Shown here: positions 10,494 to 21,748 of the stretch, piece after piece
Layout of the letters: every line of letters starts with the position of its first letter
Numbering within the stretch: the first letter of the stretch is position 1
Origin: Takakia lepidozioides
Lineage: Eukaryota > Streptophyta > Takakiopsida > Takakiales > Takakiaceae
Length of the DNA stretch: 64,000 nt
Reading direction: 5' to 3'
Assembly (NCBI GenBank): GCA_030704615.1
Contig: CM060732.1
Location: 28,933,053-28,997,052, forward strand
Program-made: the position numbers and the translations under genes
The notes under the pieces: model-generated
The model's database searches: none
Told to the model about the DNA's origin: nothing
Seen by the model: only the letters and a program-made list of their open reading frames with translations

Positions 10494-12126
10494 TTAGGGG
10501 GTTTTGATGTCGGGTGCCGTGTGGGTAAACAGCGAGTGCAAGGGGTTCAGAGTGGGTACGGTAGGGTATTTTGGGATGGTGAGGAAAAAGAGGTGTGGAT
10601 GGAATGTATGGATTGGAATGTTGGGGTTTGTAGAAGTGGAGCTAGTGGATAGGAAGTGTACAGGGCGGATGGTCACGACGCTATTAATTTGATGGGTCGA
10701 TATGGAGGAGGGTCGAATATTTAGGGAATAGTATATAGAGTGTAAGAAGTGGGGTTGCCTTAGATGTGAGCATTGCTTTTGACGACTATCGGGTGGAGGT
10801 CGGGCAAGAATCAAAGAGGTGGTGACAGAGAGACACCGTGTGCAAGATTTTGCGGAGTGGGATGACATAGTTCCAGGCGTGGCGGGGGTTGATGAAACTT
10901 TAGCAGTAGTGTGAGAGGTGATGGTATGTGGGCTAAAGGGTTCAGGGGTGAAATATGTGTCATGAGCACTTAGGGCATATTGAATGAGAGAGTGTGATAT
11001 TCCATTGTAAGGGATTTTGGGGTATGGGTGTCTGGGGAACGGATGTAGTAAAATTATTTGGACATAATGTGTCACGGTATGAGAATTGTGCAATAAGGCA
11101 AGTAGGGGATGGATGATAAATGTCTGGGAGACTATGACAAACAAAAGATGGATAGTATATGCCTGGGAGGCGATGCCAAACAGAAGATGGATGGTATACA
11201 TCAGGGAGACGATGATAAATATGATATGGATTGTGTACGTCTGGAAGTTGAAGAATAACAAAATGGCGGTAATACATTTTGTGGTAATCAATGAAGAAGA
11301 TCACGGAGTAGAAATCTTTGTGTAAAATGTGGTAGAAGTCATTTGATATGATCATGGAGTAAAAATCCTTGTGTAAAATCATGTGGGTAGAGTAACATGT
11401 AGGTGAAGATGTTTGAAATAGAGAGAGCCGGAGTGCCCGAACAGCTGGGGTAGAGGAGATTGAAAGTGCAGAGTTGTCCTCGCTTGAACGAGAGTCGTGG
11501 TTGGAGCTATGCTTCAGCTGACAAAGATTGAGAAGTCTTGTACCAGGGTAAGTGAATTGTGGTACCATGAGTGGCGACTGATAGAGGGCAACTTGCCCAA
11601 GGTATTGGTCTTGAGTCACAGCTCTGCGCCTGTGGGGTGTGTGTGGTAGATACTGCGGGGCAGTGGGATGCCATTTGAGGTCGGGGAGCCAGCTGGGGCA
11701 GAACAACAGTAAGTTAGAGAATGATGGCAGTTTAATGTACACAGTAGTGGATCTTGTGAACATAAAGGGGGAAGGGGGTGTCCAGGGTAGGGAAGAGGGT
11801 TGAGTGTGCTCCCTGGAAGTAAAATGACAGTGAAGCGGTTGTGGCCGGGTGGGGGGCAACATCTGCTGCCAACTCCAAGGCACTTGGATGTTGTGGTTGG
11901 CAGCTACATCATGGAATCCAAGTCCACCTTCCAAGTGCTGGCACCAGCTGAGAGCAGTCGGCCAGTCCATCTCAACGTGCATCTTCTGAGTTGTGGCCAG
12001 CAAAGCCTCCATGGGGGCAGCCCACTCTGCAGCCTGGTTTTGGTGTGTGGTGAGCAGGCCTCAAGTTCAAGAGATCTTTCACTGAGTTTGTTAGCACTGC
12101 CCTTATGGTGGGATGCCCTCCCCTCA
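10494..12126 (-). other. Unassigned region with long minus-strand frames
   Basis: Two overlapping minus-strand open frames (11291-10494 and 12012-10960) are rich in His, Pro, Ser and Thr and repeat short strings such as (L/P)DIYHPS, reflecting an underlying minisatellite. The first part of the longer frame (MEALLATTQKMHVEMDWPTA, then LEGGLGFHDVAANHN) looks more protein-like and may be a remnant of a retroelement or host gene. No family is recognised and it may include the 5' end of the LINE. Confidence 0.35.
11107..11262. repeat. 39-bp minisatellite, about four copies
   Basis: Units of the form AGATGGATRGTATA..C(T/A)GGGAG(A/G)CGATG.. start near 11108, 11147, 11186 and 11223. A second, roughly 53-bp duplication (GTAAAATC-rich) follows to about 11385. 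Confidence 0.7.
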
Positions 12127-12179
12127 TCAATTCTTGCTTTCTCTGCCAGTGTAGTCGTCATTACTTGAGCTTGAAGTTG
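12127..12179 (-). pseudogene. Displaced 3' end of the host gene interrupted by the Ty3 element
   Basis: Directly left of the left LTR. When the Ty3 element and one copy of the AGTTG duplication are removed, the open frame of the exon at 25778-26083 continues here for 15 codons (SSSSNDDYTGRESKN) to a TGA at 12129-12127. Frame continuity across the empty site supports a disrupted coding exon. See the entry at 25778. Confidence 0.6.
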
Positions 12180-13253
12180 TGTCGCGCGGCTTTTACTCAC
12201 CCATCCCTTCGCTATCCGAGGCGGAAACTCCAAGATAGAAGAGTTGGAAATCTCTAAGTACTCAGCCCGCGCAGAACAATCAGTCATGACCTACAGCTAG
12301 TGTATCATGGGGGTGTTTCCTATTTGTTTCCCTTTTCGCATTCATCTTAGCTACCTTACCATTGATAATTACGTATTAGTTTCCTTCACTCCTCCATTCA
12401 ATCCACAGCTTCACTCAGATCTCTCTACACAGTGTGATTGTATCGTATAAATATCAGATTATGATTTATCAGGTATCAGGCCGAAGCCATTGTATCTCTA
12501 TTCTCCTCTACAATATCCCTACGGCTTTGCATCTAACAAGCATCTACTAATCCTCCTTCATCGTGCTCTCCGATCTCCGCTTCCGCCTGACTCCCAAGTC
12601 CTCCCCGAATAATGATCTCATCATAATCCCCGTTCTTCCCTTTATCCTCCTATCCGCGGTTCTAACCGTTTCCCTCTCTAACCGTCGTATGTGAACTAAC
12701 ATGTTCCCTTCTCTGGTGTTGTTCCCCACAGTCGTTCCCTGTCCTACTCTTCGTTCCCTATTATCGTGACAGCTGTGTCAAGCGGTGACTGGCTGTGTGG
12801 CTATGCCGGGCTGTGACTGGCTGTGTGGGCTGTGTCTGCTGTGACGACTGTGACGGGCTGTGTGGGCTGTGTGGGCTGTGTCGGGCTGTGTGGGCTGTGA
12901 CGACTATGACGGGCTGTGTGGGCTGTGACGGCTGTGACGGGCTGTGTTGGCTGTGACGGCTGTGACGGGCTGTGTTGGCTGTGACGGCTGTGTCGGGCTG
13001 TGTGGGCTGTGGGCTGTGTGGGCTGTGTCGGGCTGTGTCGGCTGTGACGGGCTGTGTTGGCTGTGACGGCTGTGTCGGGCTGTGTGGGCTGTGTGGGCTG
13101 TGACGGCTGTGTCGGGCTGTGTGGGTTGTGTAACCCCCTTCTACAGTGCTCTGCTGTCACCCCTAAGGTTCCTGTTTGTCTCAGTCTGTGCAAAAATTAA
13201 GGGTACCCTACAGATCCCGTATAAGTGTCTAAGTCCCCTACAGTCCTCTAACA
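12180..13253 (-). repeat. 3' LTR of Ty3 copy 1
   Basis: 1,074 bp, TG...CA in element sense. It differs from the 5' LTR (1,131 bp) mainly in the internal GGCTGTG minisatellite. Perfect TSD AGTTG adjoins it on the left. Confidence 0.92.
12783..13128. repeat. GGCTGTG-type minisatellite inside the LTR
   Basis: Irregular 7-15 bp units such as GGGCTGTGTGGGCTGTGACGG, shown here as GGGCTGTGTG + GGCTGTGACGG. The same array is at 25236-25652 in the other LTR and begins again at 63912. Copy number differs between LTRs of one element. Confidence 0.9.
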
Positions 13254-13275
13254 TTTACCCCTTCCCCCCTCAAAA
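13254..13275 (-). other. Polypurine tract of Ty3 copy 1
   Basis: On the minus strand GAGGGGGGAAGGGGTAAA lies immediately before the 3' LTR (TGTTAG...). A purine-rich tract at this place primes plus-strand DNA synthesis in LTR retrotransposons. Confidence 0.8.
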
Positions 13276-13292
13276 AGCCGTGTCCTCACGGT

Positions 13293-16200
13293 TTACTGTT
13301 TTCGAGTAGCAAACCTTTGTGAGTGATCACTTTGTTGACGTTGAGAGTTTCGTGGTGGGCTGTGTGTACGAGCCCGAGGTCTGTCTCTGGTTGATGGAGA
13401 TGGTTGATTACTACCTGGATAAGTGAGGCCTTCTGGAGGCTGATATCGAGGTAATCTTTCCGGCAGAGGAGATCCCCTTTGTTTCTTCGCTTCCATCTGA
13501 ATTGTATAGTCTTCTCCCATGTCAAAAGAATTTTGTGAAGAACCAGTTGTATCAGAATCGTCATCGCCTCTTAGGTGTTTTAATTTTCGAACTTTTTGTG
13601 GAATCATCTGGGGCATACAATGCTGTCCTACCATGTCTGGAAGTTTGCATTTTACAACCTGGTGCAACCGTTGAACAGCAAAATTGGTGTAGACACTGAG
13701 CTCCTTGTCTGTCCAAATGAGTGGGGTACCAATTACTGGTGCCGCGTGCAAGTATTTCCATGCGATATGTCCCTTATAGAAAATGTCATCAAGTCCGAAT
13801 TTCTGTGTTGACAAATTGTTGCAGGCTGCTTGAAACCATGAACGAATTTGAGAATCCTTCTGTATCATAACTTTTGGGTCATATAGGTACATATGAGGTG
13901 GCACCGAAGGTAATACCCAATGATCTCCACTGGAGTAACTTTGAAAGCGTGCTTGCATCTTTTGTTGCTCAATGTGGTAACGTATCAGAAAACAAGCAGC
14001 GTAGTATAGCCCGCACCCCATGACAATACTTGCTATCTCCTTGGTCTTGGTATAAATGAGTCCATGTACAACCTGGAAAGCAACCAATTCCCTCAACATT
14101 GTACCTGCCTCGTGCCAGTATTGTGCAAAGTGATGATCTTCAATATGTCGATTGTTTGGAAGAACTTTAGTCCTGGTTGCCACTGGCAGCCAAATACGCA
14201 TGATTTGGTAGTAATGTGCGAATGACTGCGGAGGACTAAATTCTTTCCAAGCCAAATCCAACATGAATGGAATTTGGTTGAAGGGCATAATCATAGCCCT
14301 ACTGTACTCCCTGGCAGCTGGAGTTTTAGGTGGGTTAAAAGCTGCATTGCCCCATACCTCCGGCTGTGGTGGCTGTGGTGTGGTTGTAGTAACCACAGGT
14401 TCAGTTACTGGTACACTGACCTGTTGTGGTGGTGGTGGTAGTGGTTCCTGTACCATTGGCATCTCTTGCACCTCCTGTGAAGACTGAAAAGCCAGAGTTC
14501 TGGCTTTCAAATAAGAAGCCATTAGCTGTTCCCGAGGGATATAGACTCTTTGGTCGATGTTTGAAGTGAGGTCTTCCACTTGAGTCTGGAGTCCGTCTAC
14601 ATCCTCTTGTAACTCTGCTATCCTACTATAGACATTGTCTATAGTAGTTGTGGCAATGTTCTGCACCTGCAGTCTAAGCTCATTCATCTCGCTTTGGGTG
14701 AGCTTCCGTGGGGCTTTGCCTTCTACTGGCCCTTGTGCTAGCCAGACCTGCATAAGGCTGTTATCCACCAAGCTGCTTGTGGTTCCCCTGAGAGTTTGCT
14801 CCTCTCTTAGCTTATACAATTCCAACTGCTGTTGTAAATCCTTCATGCGCTTCGCCTGTGGCTCAACCAATTGCGCATAGGCAACAAGTAGATTATTGGC
14901 TTCTTTCGAAGCCTTGTTACTGATTGAGATTTCATTTCTATTGGCCACGATGTTTTGTTGCAACTCCACGATGTATTTCTCATTCTCAGCTTCCATCTGC
15001 CTGTATTGCTTGAGAGTATCTTCATTGCGACAGATTGTATTCTTCATATCGACAATGAGCTTCATGTGCTCCGCATTCTCTTCTTCTGCCTTCGTACATT
15101 TTTCCGCTTGACTGTTTATTTCTTTTGTTGATTGGTCAAGCATAGTTGTAATTGTAGCGCATTGTATTGCCATCCTGTTATGCACTGTTTGCAACTCCGT
15201 ATGTAGTGCATTCAGTTCTTGCAACTTGCTTTCATGCTGCACCTGCATTTGGTATAGCTGTTGCTTATGTGCTTCGTGCAACTGGTCTTGCGCGAGGCCT
15301 GCCTCAATCAATTGTTGCTTGGCTAATTGCAAAGCCATTTCTGTATTGGCCAAGTCCTGCTTCATCTTGAGAGTGACCTCTTCATCGACCTTGTTTGCAC
15401 ACTCAGTGGCAAGTCGAGCCTCAAACTCCTTCCTGAGTTCTTCTTTCAAGGCTGTCAATTGGGTAATTGGAACATGGGTTTTGACATAAGTCCCCAACAA
15501 ATTAAGTGTCCTGCCTATGGAACTCATCAGCATTTCCTGTTGAGGGTCATCATGGTGAGGTTGCTGCTGTTCCTCCCGATCTTCAACAGTATGATGTCTC
15601 ACTAACCATTCAGACCATTGTCCCACCGGATTTTCTTCCTGAACTACTTCATTCATGACCGGTGCTACAGTGTCATGGCCTTCTGCCTGTGGTACCTCCA
15701 ACACAGGTGTGTGCATTATATGCACCTCAGGATTTCCTTTGGGCAACTGTTGCACCTCTGGGATTTCTGTCTCCTTTACCAGACCAGAATATTCATAGAG
15801 AAGGTCCCCTTTCTCTATTTCTGCCACTATCTGCTCTGTAGTTGGAATCTCTATCCCTTCACTTTCCAAATCAATTATTTCGGTTTGAGCTGCATGGATA
15901 ACTTGTGACCTTGTGACAAGTCGTTCAAGTGGCTGTGTTGGTTGTGATGCAGAAGTAACTTCTTCCTCCCTCTCTGAAGGTCCTGCTTCCAGTAATAACA
16001 TTCTTTTGTGCTGCTGTGCCCCTTCCTGGTTATGAGCTTGGGAAACATTATCATGCGGAATCCGTGAAGCCAGTGGATCCGCCACTACAGTCTTTCCCCT
16101 TCTCTGCCTCTTAGTCTCTGGTTGTGCTGCTAGTCCACCCTCACTGTGTGAAGAGCCTTGCTCTTCCATTGCAGTTGTTTCTGGCTCAAACACTCCCATT

Positions 16201-17506
16201 TCCTTCCTTTCTTGTGCATTAAGTATGCCCGAACTAAGGATTATTTGAGCAATGATTGGGCCAGACACTATGATAGGAGATTTTGCGGTAGTACTTTGTA
16301 ATCTTTTCATCTCCTCTACCAGTGCGTTGTACATTATGTCCGCCCATAGTACCTCTTGTCCCTTCAAGCCTTTGAGGATTTCCTCTGTGAAGGATTTGCT
16401 CAAATATTGTTGGTTCTGTTTCAGGGCAATCAGAACGTTCAATACTTGGCTTATGTCTTTTAACCCTGGGTACACAGCTTTGGTACAAGCATAACCCTGA
16501 GTTTTAAGAAACTCCCTTCTTGGAATAAATCCCCTATTTGCAGTCTTTCCCTGTGTTCTTCCACATACACATGACCTGCTGGCAATTGAAACAATTGCTG
16601 GAGGTATAGGGGAGTAATCATTAATTCAACTCCCTTCACCGTTGTTGTTCCTGTCTTTGGCTCAAAGTTCTGCAAAAATTGTAACATGTACTGTCTATGG
16701 TGTAGTGTCCAATCCTTGCTTTGCAATCCTTCCAATCTCAGCTCCTTCAGTATCTTTGTCGCCTGTGGGGTAGCCATCGTTTGTTTCTGCAGAATGGTGG
16801 TGCTCTTCACCCTGATTTCCTCCATTCCTCTCACTCTCTTCATCTTAGACTCACCGAACTGCTTTGGCTGTAACAACTGCAGGAGTGCCTGTAGTGCACA
16901 AAGCAGAAACGTATGGTTGCCGCAGAAAGCTATGGGTAACCTCTTGTAAGCCTGCGGGGCTTGCAAGCATTGTTCAAGAGAAAAGCTCTGCTCTTTCGTT
17001 TCGTGTCTCTGCCACTGCGTAAGTAATATTGCGAGCGTAATGTCTGTTAGTTCCTCCATAGTTTCCAAGTTATAGCATTTATGGCCTGTCCTGTCGAGAC
17101 GCCCGTTACTCTGAACGACGCCGCCTCTTGCGCTCAATTTCCCTCCATTTTCTTGATCATTTTTCTGGTTTTCTATTGGCTGTGGCCGCTGTGACTGGAT
17201 TTTAACTTTTATCTTCTTTAGTGGACTTTCCCTGTTGGATAGTCCACTAGGATCACACATGCGACATGAATTCGGCTTTTCTGTACTTGCCGTTCGTTCT
17301 GTTTCCCTTTTTCCGTAATCATTAATGGGTCCGCCTTTCATCCCTTTTGACGGCCGTTCTTGTCCTCTTTCTTTTTGACACCTGTCCTTGCACTTCATTC
17401 TCTGCTGTGTGTCGCACCCTGACCTCCACGTGTCTATTTTTAAATTAATTTCCGTTTCTTCTTCCTTCAGCCATTTTACTGAAGTTTTTATGTGTCCACT
17501 TGTCAC
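13293..17506 (-). pseudogene. Long ORF downstream of pol (env position), coiled-coil rich, one frameshift
   Basis: Two overlapping minus-strand frames, 17506-16460 (348 codons) and 16475-13293 (1,060 codons). They become one protein of roughly 1,400 residues if a single-base shift near 16540 is allowed: the first reads ...ERLQIGDLF and the second frame already reads RGFIPRREFLKTQGYACTKAVYPGL from the same point. The N-terminal half has GVELMITPLYLQQLFQLP and a later SPIIVSGPIIAQIILSSGI, resembling the plant 'putative transposon protein' domain found in env-position ORFs of Athila-like elements (inference from memory of the family). The centre (about 560-760 of the joined protein) is a long Gln/Glu/Lys coiled coil. 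The C-terminal part has Trp-rich segments and ends basic. No signal peptide or convincing membrane span is seen, so a true envelope protein is unlikely. Confidence 0.6.
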
Positions 17507-17514
17507 TGATTCTA

Positions 17515-17897
17515 TGGATCGTGTAACTTTAGTAGGCTGTCTTGAGCTGTGATAGGCTGTGTTGCACTGTGGTAAGCTGTGATAGGCTGTGACACGCTGC
17601 GGTAGGTTGTGATAGGCTGTGTCACGCCTTGCTGGGTGTAGTTGGCTGTGTCACGTCGTGACGGGCTGTGATAGGCTGTGTCACGTCGTGACGGGCTGTG
17701 GTAAGCTGTGTTGCGCCTGCTGCTGGGCTGTGGTTGGCTGTGTCACGTCGTGATGGGCTGTGATAGGCTGTGTCACGCCGTGATGGGCTGTGATAGGCTG
17801 TGGTGCGCCTTGCTGGGCTGTGTTGGCTGTGTCACGTCGTGATGGGCTGTGATAGGCTGTGTCACGCCTTGATGGGCTGTGATAGGCTGTGTCACGT
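17515..17897. repeat. GGCTGTGATAGGCTGTGTCACG minisatellite at the end of pol
   Basis: About 18-40 bp units such as TGATAGGCTGTGTCACG followed by (C/T)CGTGATGGGCTG. Part of it is translated as the last ~60 residues of pol (repeated YHSPSRRDTA). It shares the GGCTGTG word with the LTR minisatellite. Confidence 0.85.
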
Positions 17898-20800
17898 TTG
17901 TTTTGCCCACCCCGGTCATATATACTGGGCCTAGCGACAAGTGTTCCATACTCCGTTCGTAACACTGGTGCAGCCCGTGACTGCTCTTGCGGTTCAACAT
18001 GCAAATCATGTTGCAGGGGTTTGTCATGGATACCACTGTACCCCTTCAACTTATTTGCATTGACTCTTCCCAGCATTTCCTTGTTAATGGTTTGTAACAT
18101 GGCTGTGTTGTTATCATACATCTTTTGTATGACATAAGGTCCTTTCCATGGTGATTTAAGCTTAGAAGCTTGAATCTTTCCTTTCTTCTGCAACCATAAA
18201 ACCAAATCCCCCGTCTTAAAAGTCTTTAATTTGCCTTTATCAAACTGTTCCTTTCGCTTCATCTGAATTCTGGTCATATTATCAGCTGCATCAGCACGTA
18301 CTTCTTCCACATGGTATAATTCATGTTTCCTGACCTTGATGGAGTCTTGCAATTCCATTCTTTTTCCCCACTCTGTTCTCATGGTAGGTAACAGGAATTC
18401 CACTGGAAGTAAGGCTTCCATACCATAAACTAATTGGAATGGTGTATACTTAGTGGTGACTTTATATGAAGTCCTGTATGACCACAAAGCTGTCAGCAGC
18501 TTTGTATCCCAATCCGTTCTGTTTGCATTGACTATCTTAGCCAAGATAGTACATAGTATTTTGTTGGTAGCCTCTGCCTGTCCATTACCCTGTGGGTAAT
18601 ATGTTGTACTCTTTCTATGCACAATCATAAACTCTTTAGTCAATAACTCAATGGTCTCATTCATGAAGTGACTTCCTTGATCACTGATAAATTCTAAGGG
18701 ACATCCAAATCGTGTAAGTATGTTCTCGTACAGGAACCTTGCTGTGGACTTGGCTGTGTTGTCCCTCAAAGCTTTAGCTTCCACCCACTTTGTAGTATAA
18801 TCAGTGGCTGTAATTATGTACCTGTTTCGTGTATTCTTGGATGGTGGATTAATTGGTCCAACAAAGTCTAGTCCCCATTTCTGAAATGGTTCCGTAGGCA
18901 TTGTAGGATGCAAGGCCATTCTTCCAGATCTCTGCAAAGGTCCTAGCCTCTGACATTCATCACACTTCTGACAATACTCATGTACATCTTTGAACAACGT
19001 AGGCCACCAGTATCCTGCGAGTAGTATCTTTCTACTGGTAGTCTCTTCTCCAAAATGACCTCCAGCCACTCCTTTATGAACTTCCTCCAAGACTTTATTT
19101 ACTTCATGGTGGTACAAGCATCGTTTTAGTACTCCATCAGGTCCTAACTTATACATTCTGCTTCCTACCATAGTATAAGGTAAAGCTCTGATAGCAATTC
19201 TTTTCCTTTGCTCCTTACCATAACTAGGTGGGCACTGACCATGAGCAAGGTAGTATCTGATTGGCCATTGCCAATCTAACCATTCATCTGCACTTCCTTG
19301 CACCTCCATTACAAATAAACTCGCATCAGGTAACTGATCGTCCACTCCTGTGGCGGCCTCTCCTGTTGTTAGTCGTGACAAATGATCTGCCACAAGATGC
19401 AAACGGCCAGGCTTGTAAATAACCTCGAACTCAAACTCATGCAAGATTATTAACCACCTCGCTATCCTTCCACTTATCAAAGGTTTGTTCACCAGATATA
19501 TCAGAGCCTGGTGATCCACATAAAACATAAACTTTCTTCCCAATAGGTAATGCCTGAATTTCTTCACTGCATAGATCATTGCCAATGCTTCTCTTTCCGT
19601 TGTGCTATAGTTCCTCTCAGCACTGTTCATCAACCGGCTAGCATAGTACACAGGTGAATCTATATTCCCTGTAACATTCTGGGCTAACACCGCTCCCAAT
19701 GCTTCTCCTGATGCATCGCAGTGAACATGAAATACTACATGCCAGTGAGGGTTAATCAGCACAGGTGTAGTTGTTACTGACAGTGTAAGTTCCTCAAACG
19801 CCTGTTGACATTCAGCTGTCCATGCAAACACTGCATCTTTCTTCAGAAGCTTGCTCAATGGTGCTGCTATTTGTGCATACCTTTTGACAAATCTTCTGTA
19901 ATAACTGGTTTGCCCAAGGAATCTCCTTAAACTCTTAACATTCACTGGTGGTGGAGAGACTTTAATGGACTCTGTCTTCCTGGGATCCACAAGAAGTCCC
20001 TTCTTACACACTATGTGTCCCAGAAGCACCCCTGAGTTCACACAGAAAGTACACTTCTCTGGATTCAAGCCCAGACCTCTCATCCTGCATCTGGCCAGGC
20101 ATAACTCCAATTTATGCAAGTGCTCATTCTTAGAGCTGTACACACTGAAATCATCCAAAAACACCTGCATGAAATCATCCAGATACTCTTGAAAAGATTC
20201 ACTTATCACTCTCTGAAAGGTCGCTGGTGCATTACAAAGTCCAAAGGGCATGACTTTGTATGCATAAGCCCCCCAGTCTGTGATGAAAGCTGTTTTCCCT
20301 TGGTCTTCTTCTGCCACTTGCACTTGATTATAACCACTGAAGCCATCCATGAATGAGTACATCTCATGGCCTGCCACAGTGTCTAATACTGCTTCTGTGA
20401 ATGGCAAAGGGAAAGGATCTTTCTTCGTACAAGCATTCAGCTTCTTATAGTTCACACATACTCTTAGTTTGCCATTCTTCTTGGGAACTATAACAATGGG
20501 TGACAACCAAGTTGTATACTCTATTGGGTATATAAACTTAGCCTCAGCCAACTTCTTTATCTCTTCTCCAACCTTCTGTGCGTAGTTGGGATTCATTCTA
20601 TACCTCGCCTGCTTGATTGGCACTGACCCTGGTTCCAGTTCAATTTTATGCTGACAGACTTCAGGTGGTATCCCTTTTAGATCCTCATAGCTCCAAGCAA
20701 ATACATCTCTGTATTTGATGAACAAGCTTTTAGCTTCTTCGAAGAATTCCGGCTCCAAATCAGCTCCTACTTTCACCATCCTTGGTTCCTCCGGAGTTCC

Positions 20801-21748
20801 CACATTTACTTCTCTCACCTGCTCATCAGCTGTGATTGTCCAACCAGTCACCACTTCATCCTGTAAGCTCACAGTGGCTGGTTCTTCTAGGATTTCTATT
20901 TCTCCTTCTCTTTCTTCATAGAAATGTGATGGGTAAATGCTGGTTTCTTCTTCCGTTGGTGTTGCTGTCACTACACCACAGCAGATACCTCTCAAACAAC
21001 TTAGGCTTTCCAGCCGCATCTCTGCAACTTGCTCCCACTCTGGGTGTGCAGCAAATAGGGTAGCTTCCTGCTCCTCATCCAGTCCTCCCCTCCAGTCATA
21101 CTCTCTGACTCCTCGAGGTCTTCTTGTAGCAGGTAATCTACTAGATTTCTTTGTGGTAATTTGTATCTCGTGCATCCCATTATGCACAGTTAGTAACTGA
21201 GAATTCCAGTCATGGAATACCCTGGCCTGTTTCAGCCACGGACGTCCCAATAATAAGGAATAAGCCTCCATGACTTCATCCATTTTTAATACAGTTACTG
21301 TGATCAGAAAGATCATTTTCTGTATCTGTATCTTAACTCCTCTTATTAATCCCAATGGCTGTACACTTCTTTGATCTGCCATTGTTACTGTAAATGGGGC
21401 TGGTTTCATGTTACTTAGACCAAGCTTCTTCCTTAATTGGTCTGTCATGATATTTACTCCAGAACCACCATCTATCAGTACATCAGTTAGTTCTGTGCTT
21501 CCAATTCTCAATTGGATTACTGGCATAGAATCATCAAAGTCCATGACTGGTTCTCGCCCTTCCGGCTTCACATTATAACTGGTCACCTTGCTGTTCAGGT
21601 CTGTGTTTCCTGTTTCTTGGGCAATTCGATTGATTGCCTGATACAGCCTGTGCCTACAATAAGGTGCCACAGCTAATAGCTGTCCAATGGTAATTTCTGC
21701 TTTGGTCTGACATATTACTTCAGCCAAAGTCTCTTCATTACTTTGCAT
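17681..21748 (-). CDS. pol: Ty3/gypsy pol polyprotein (protease, RT, RNase H, integrase)
   Basis: 1,355-codon intact frame. Aspartic protease motif VLIDGGSGVNIM near residue 90. Reverse transcriptase about 415-600, with VCVNYKKLN, PFGLCNAPATFQ and active-site VFLDDFSVYS (530-533). RNase H with HCDASGEALGAVL (678), TTEREALAMIYAVKKFRHYL and VDHQALIYL. Integrase zinc finger HHEVNK...CQKCDECQ (880-935) and catalytic Asp in LDFVGP (~961), Asp in FISDQGSHF (~1022) and Glu in GNGQAEATNK (~1058), then a GPY-type WKGPYVI. No chromodomain. The C-terminal ~60 residues are translated minisatellite. It overlaps the gag frame by 34 nt, so gag and pol are probably joined by a frameshift or read as one frame; in copy 2 they form one continuous frame. 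All catalytic residues are present, so the enzyme part could be functional. Confidence 0.95.
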   Translation of the reverse strand: MQSNEETLAEVICQTKAEITIGQLLAVAPYCRHRLYQAINRIAQETGNTDLNSKVTSYNVKPEGREPVMDFDDSMPVIQLRIGSTELTDVLIDGGSGVNIMTDQLRKKLGLSNMKPAPFTVTMADQRSVQPLGLIRGVKIQIQKMIFLITVTVLKMDEVMEAYSLLLGRPWLKQARVFHDWNSQLLTVHNGMHEIQITTKKSSRLPATRRPRGVREYDWRGGLDEEQEATLFAAHPEWEQVAEMRLESLSCLRGICCGVVTATPTEEETSIYPSHFYEEREGEIEILEEPATVSLQDEVVTGWTITADEQVREVNVGTPEEPRMVKVGADLEPEFFEEAKSLFIKYRDVFAWSYEDLKGIPPEVCQHKIELEPGSVPIKQARYRMNPNYAQKVGEEIKKLAEAKFIYPIEYTTWLSPIVIVPKKNGKLRVCVNYKKLNACTKKDPFPLPFTEAVLDTVAGHEMYSFMDGFSGYNQVQVAEEDQGKTAFITDWGAYAYKVMPFGLCNAPATFQRVISESFQEYLDDFMQVFLDDFSVYSSKNEHLHKLELCLARCRMRGLGLNPEKCTFCVNSGVLLGHIVCKKGLLVDPRKTESIKVSPPPVNVKSLRRFLGQTSYYRRFVKRYAQIAAPLSKLLKKDAVFAWTAECQQAFEELTLSVTTTPVLINPHWHVVFHVHCDASGEALGAVLAQNVTGNIDSPVYYASRLMNSAERNYSTTEREALAMIYAVKKFRHYLLGRKFMFYVDHQALIYLVNKPLISGRIARWLIILHEFEFEVIYKPGRLHLVADHLSRLTTGEAATGVDDQLPDASLFVMEVQGSADEWLDWQWPIRYYLAHGQCPPSYGKEQRKRIAIRALPYTMVGSRMYKLGPDGVLKRCLYHHEVNKVLEEVHKGVAGGHFGEETTSRKILLAGYWWPTLFKDVHEYCQKCDECQRLGPLQRSGRMALHPTMPTEPFQKWGLDFVGPINPPSKNTRNRYIITATDYTTKWVEAKALRDNTAKSTARFLYENILTRFGCPLEFISDQGSHFMNETIELLTKEFMIVHRKSTTYYPQGNGQAEATNKILCTILAKIVNANRTDWDTKLLTALWSYRTSYKVTTKYTPFQLVYGMEALLPVEFLLPTMRTEWGKRMELQDSIKVRKHELYHVEEVRADAADNMTRIQMKRKEQFDKGKLKTFKTGDLVLWLQKKGKIQASKLKSPWKGPYVIQKMYDNNTAMLQTINKEMLGRVNANKLKGYSGIHDKPLQHDLHVEPQEQSRAAPVLRTEYGTLVARPSIYDRGGQNKRDTAYHSPSRRDTAYHSPSRRDTANTAQQGAPQPITAHHGVTQPITAHHDVTQPTTAQQQAQHSLPQPVTT

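Noticed and set aside
12801-13193. His/Ser/Thr/Gln-rich repetitive ORF over the LTR minisatellite
   Set aside because: Pure translation of the GGCTGTG minisatellite; no independent evidence of coding.
13293-17506. Retroviral-type envelope glycoprotein
   Set aside because: No signal peptide, furin-like site or clear transmembrane segment; mostly coiled coil.
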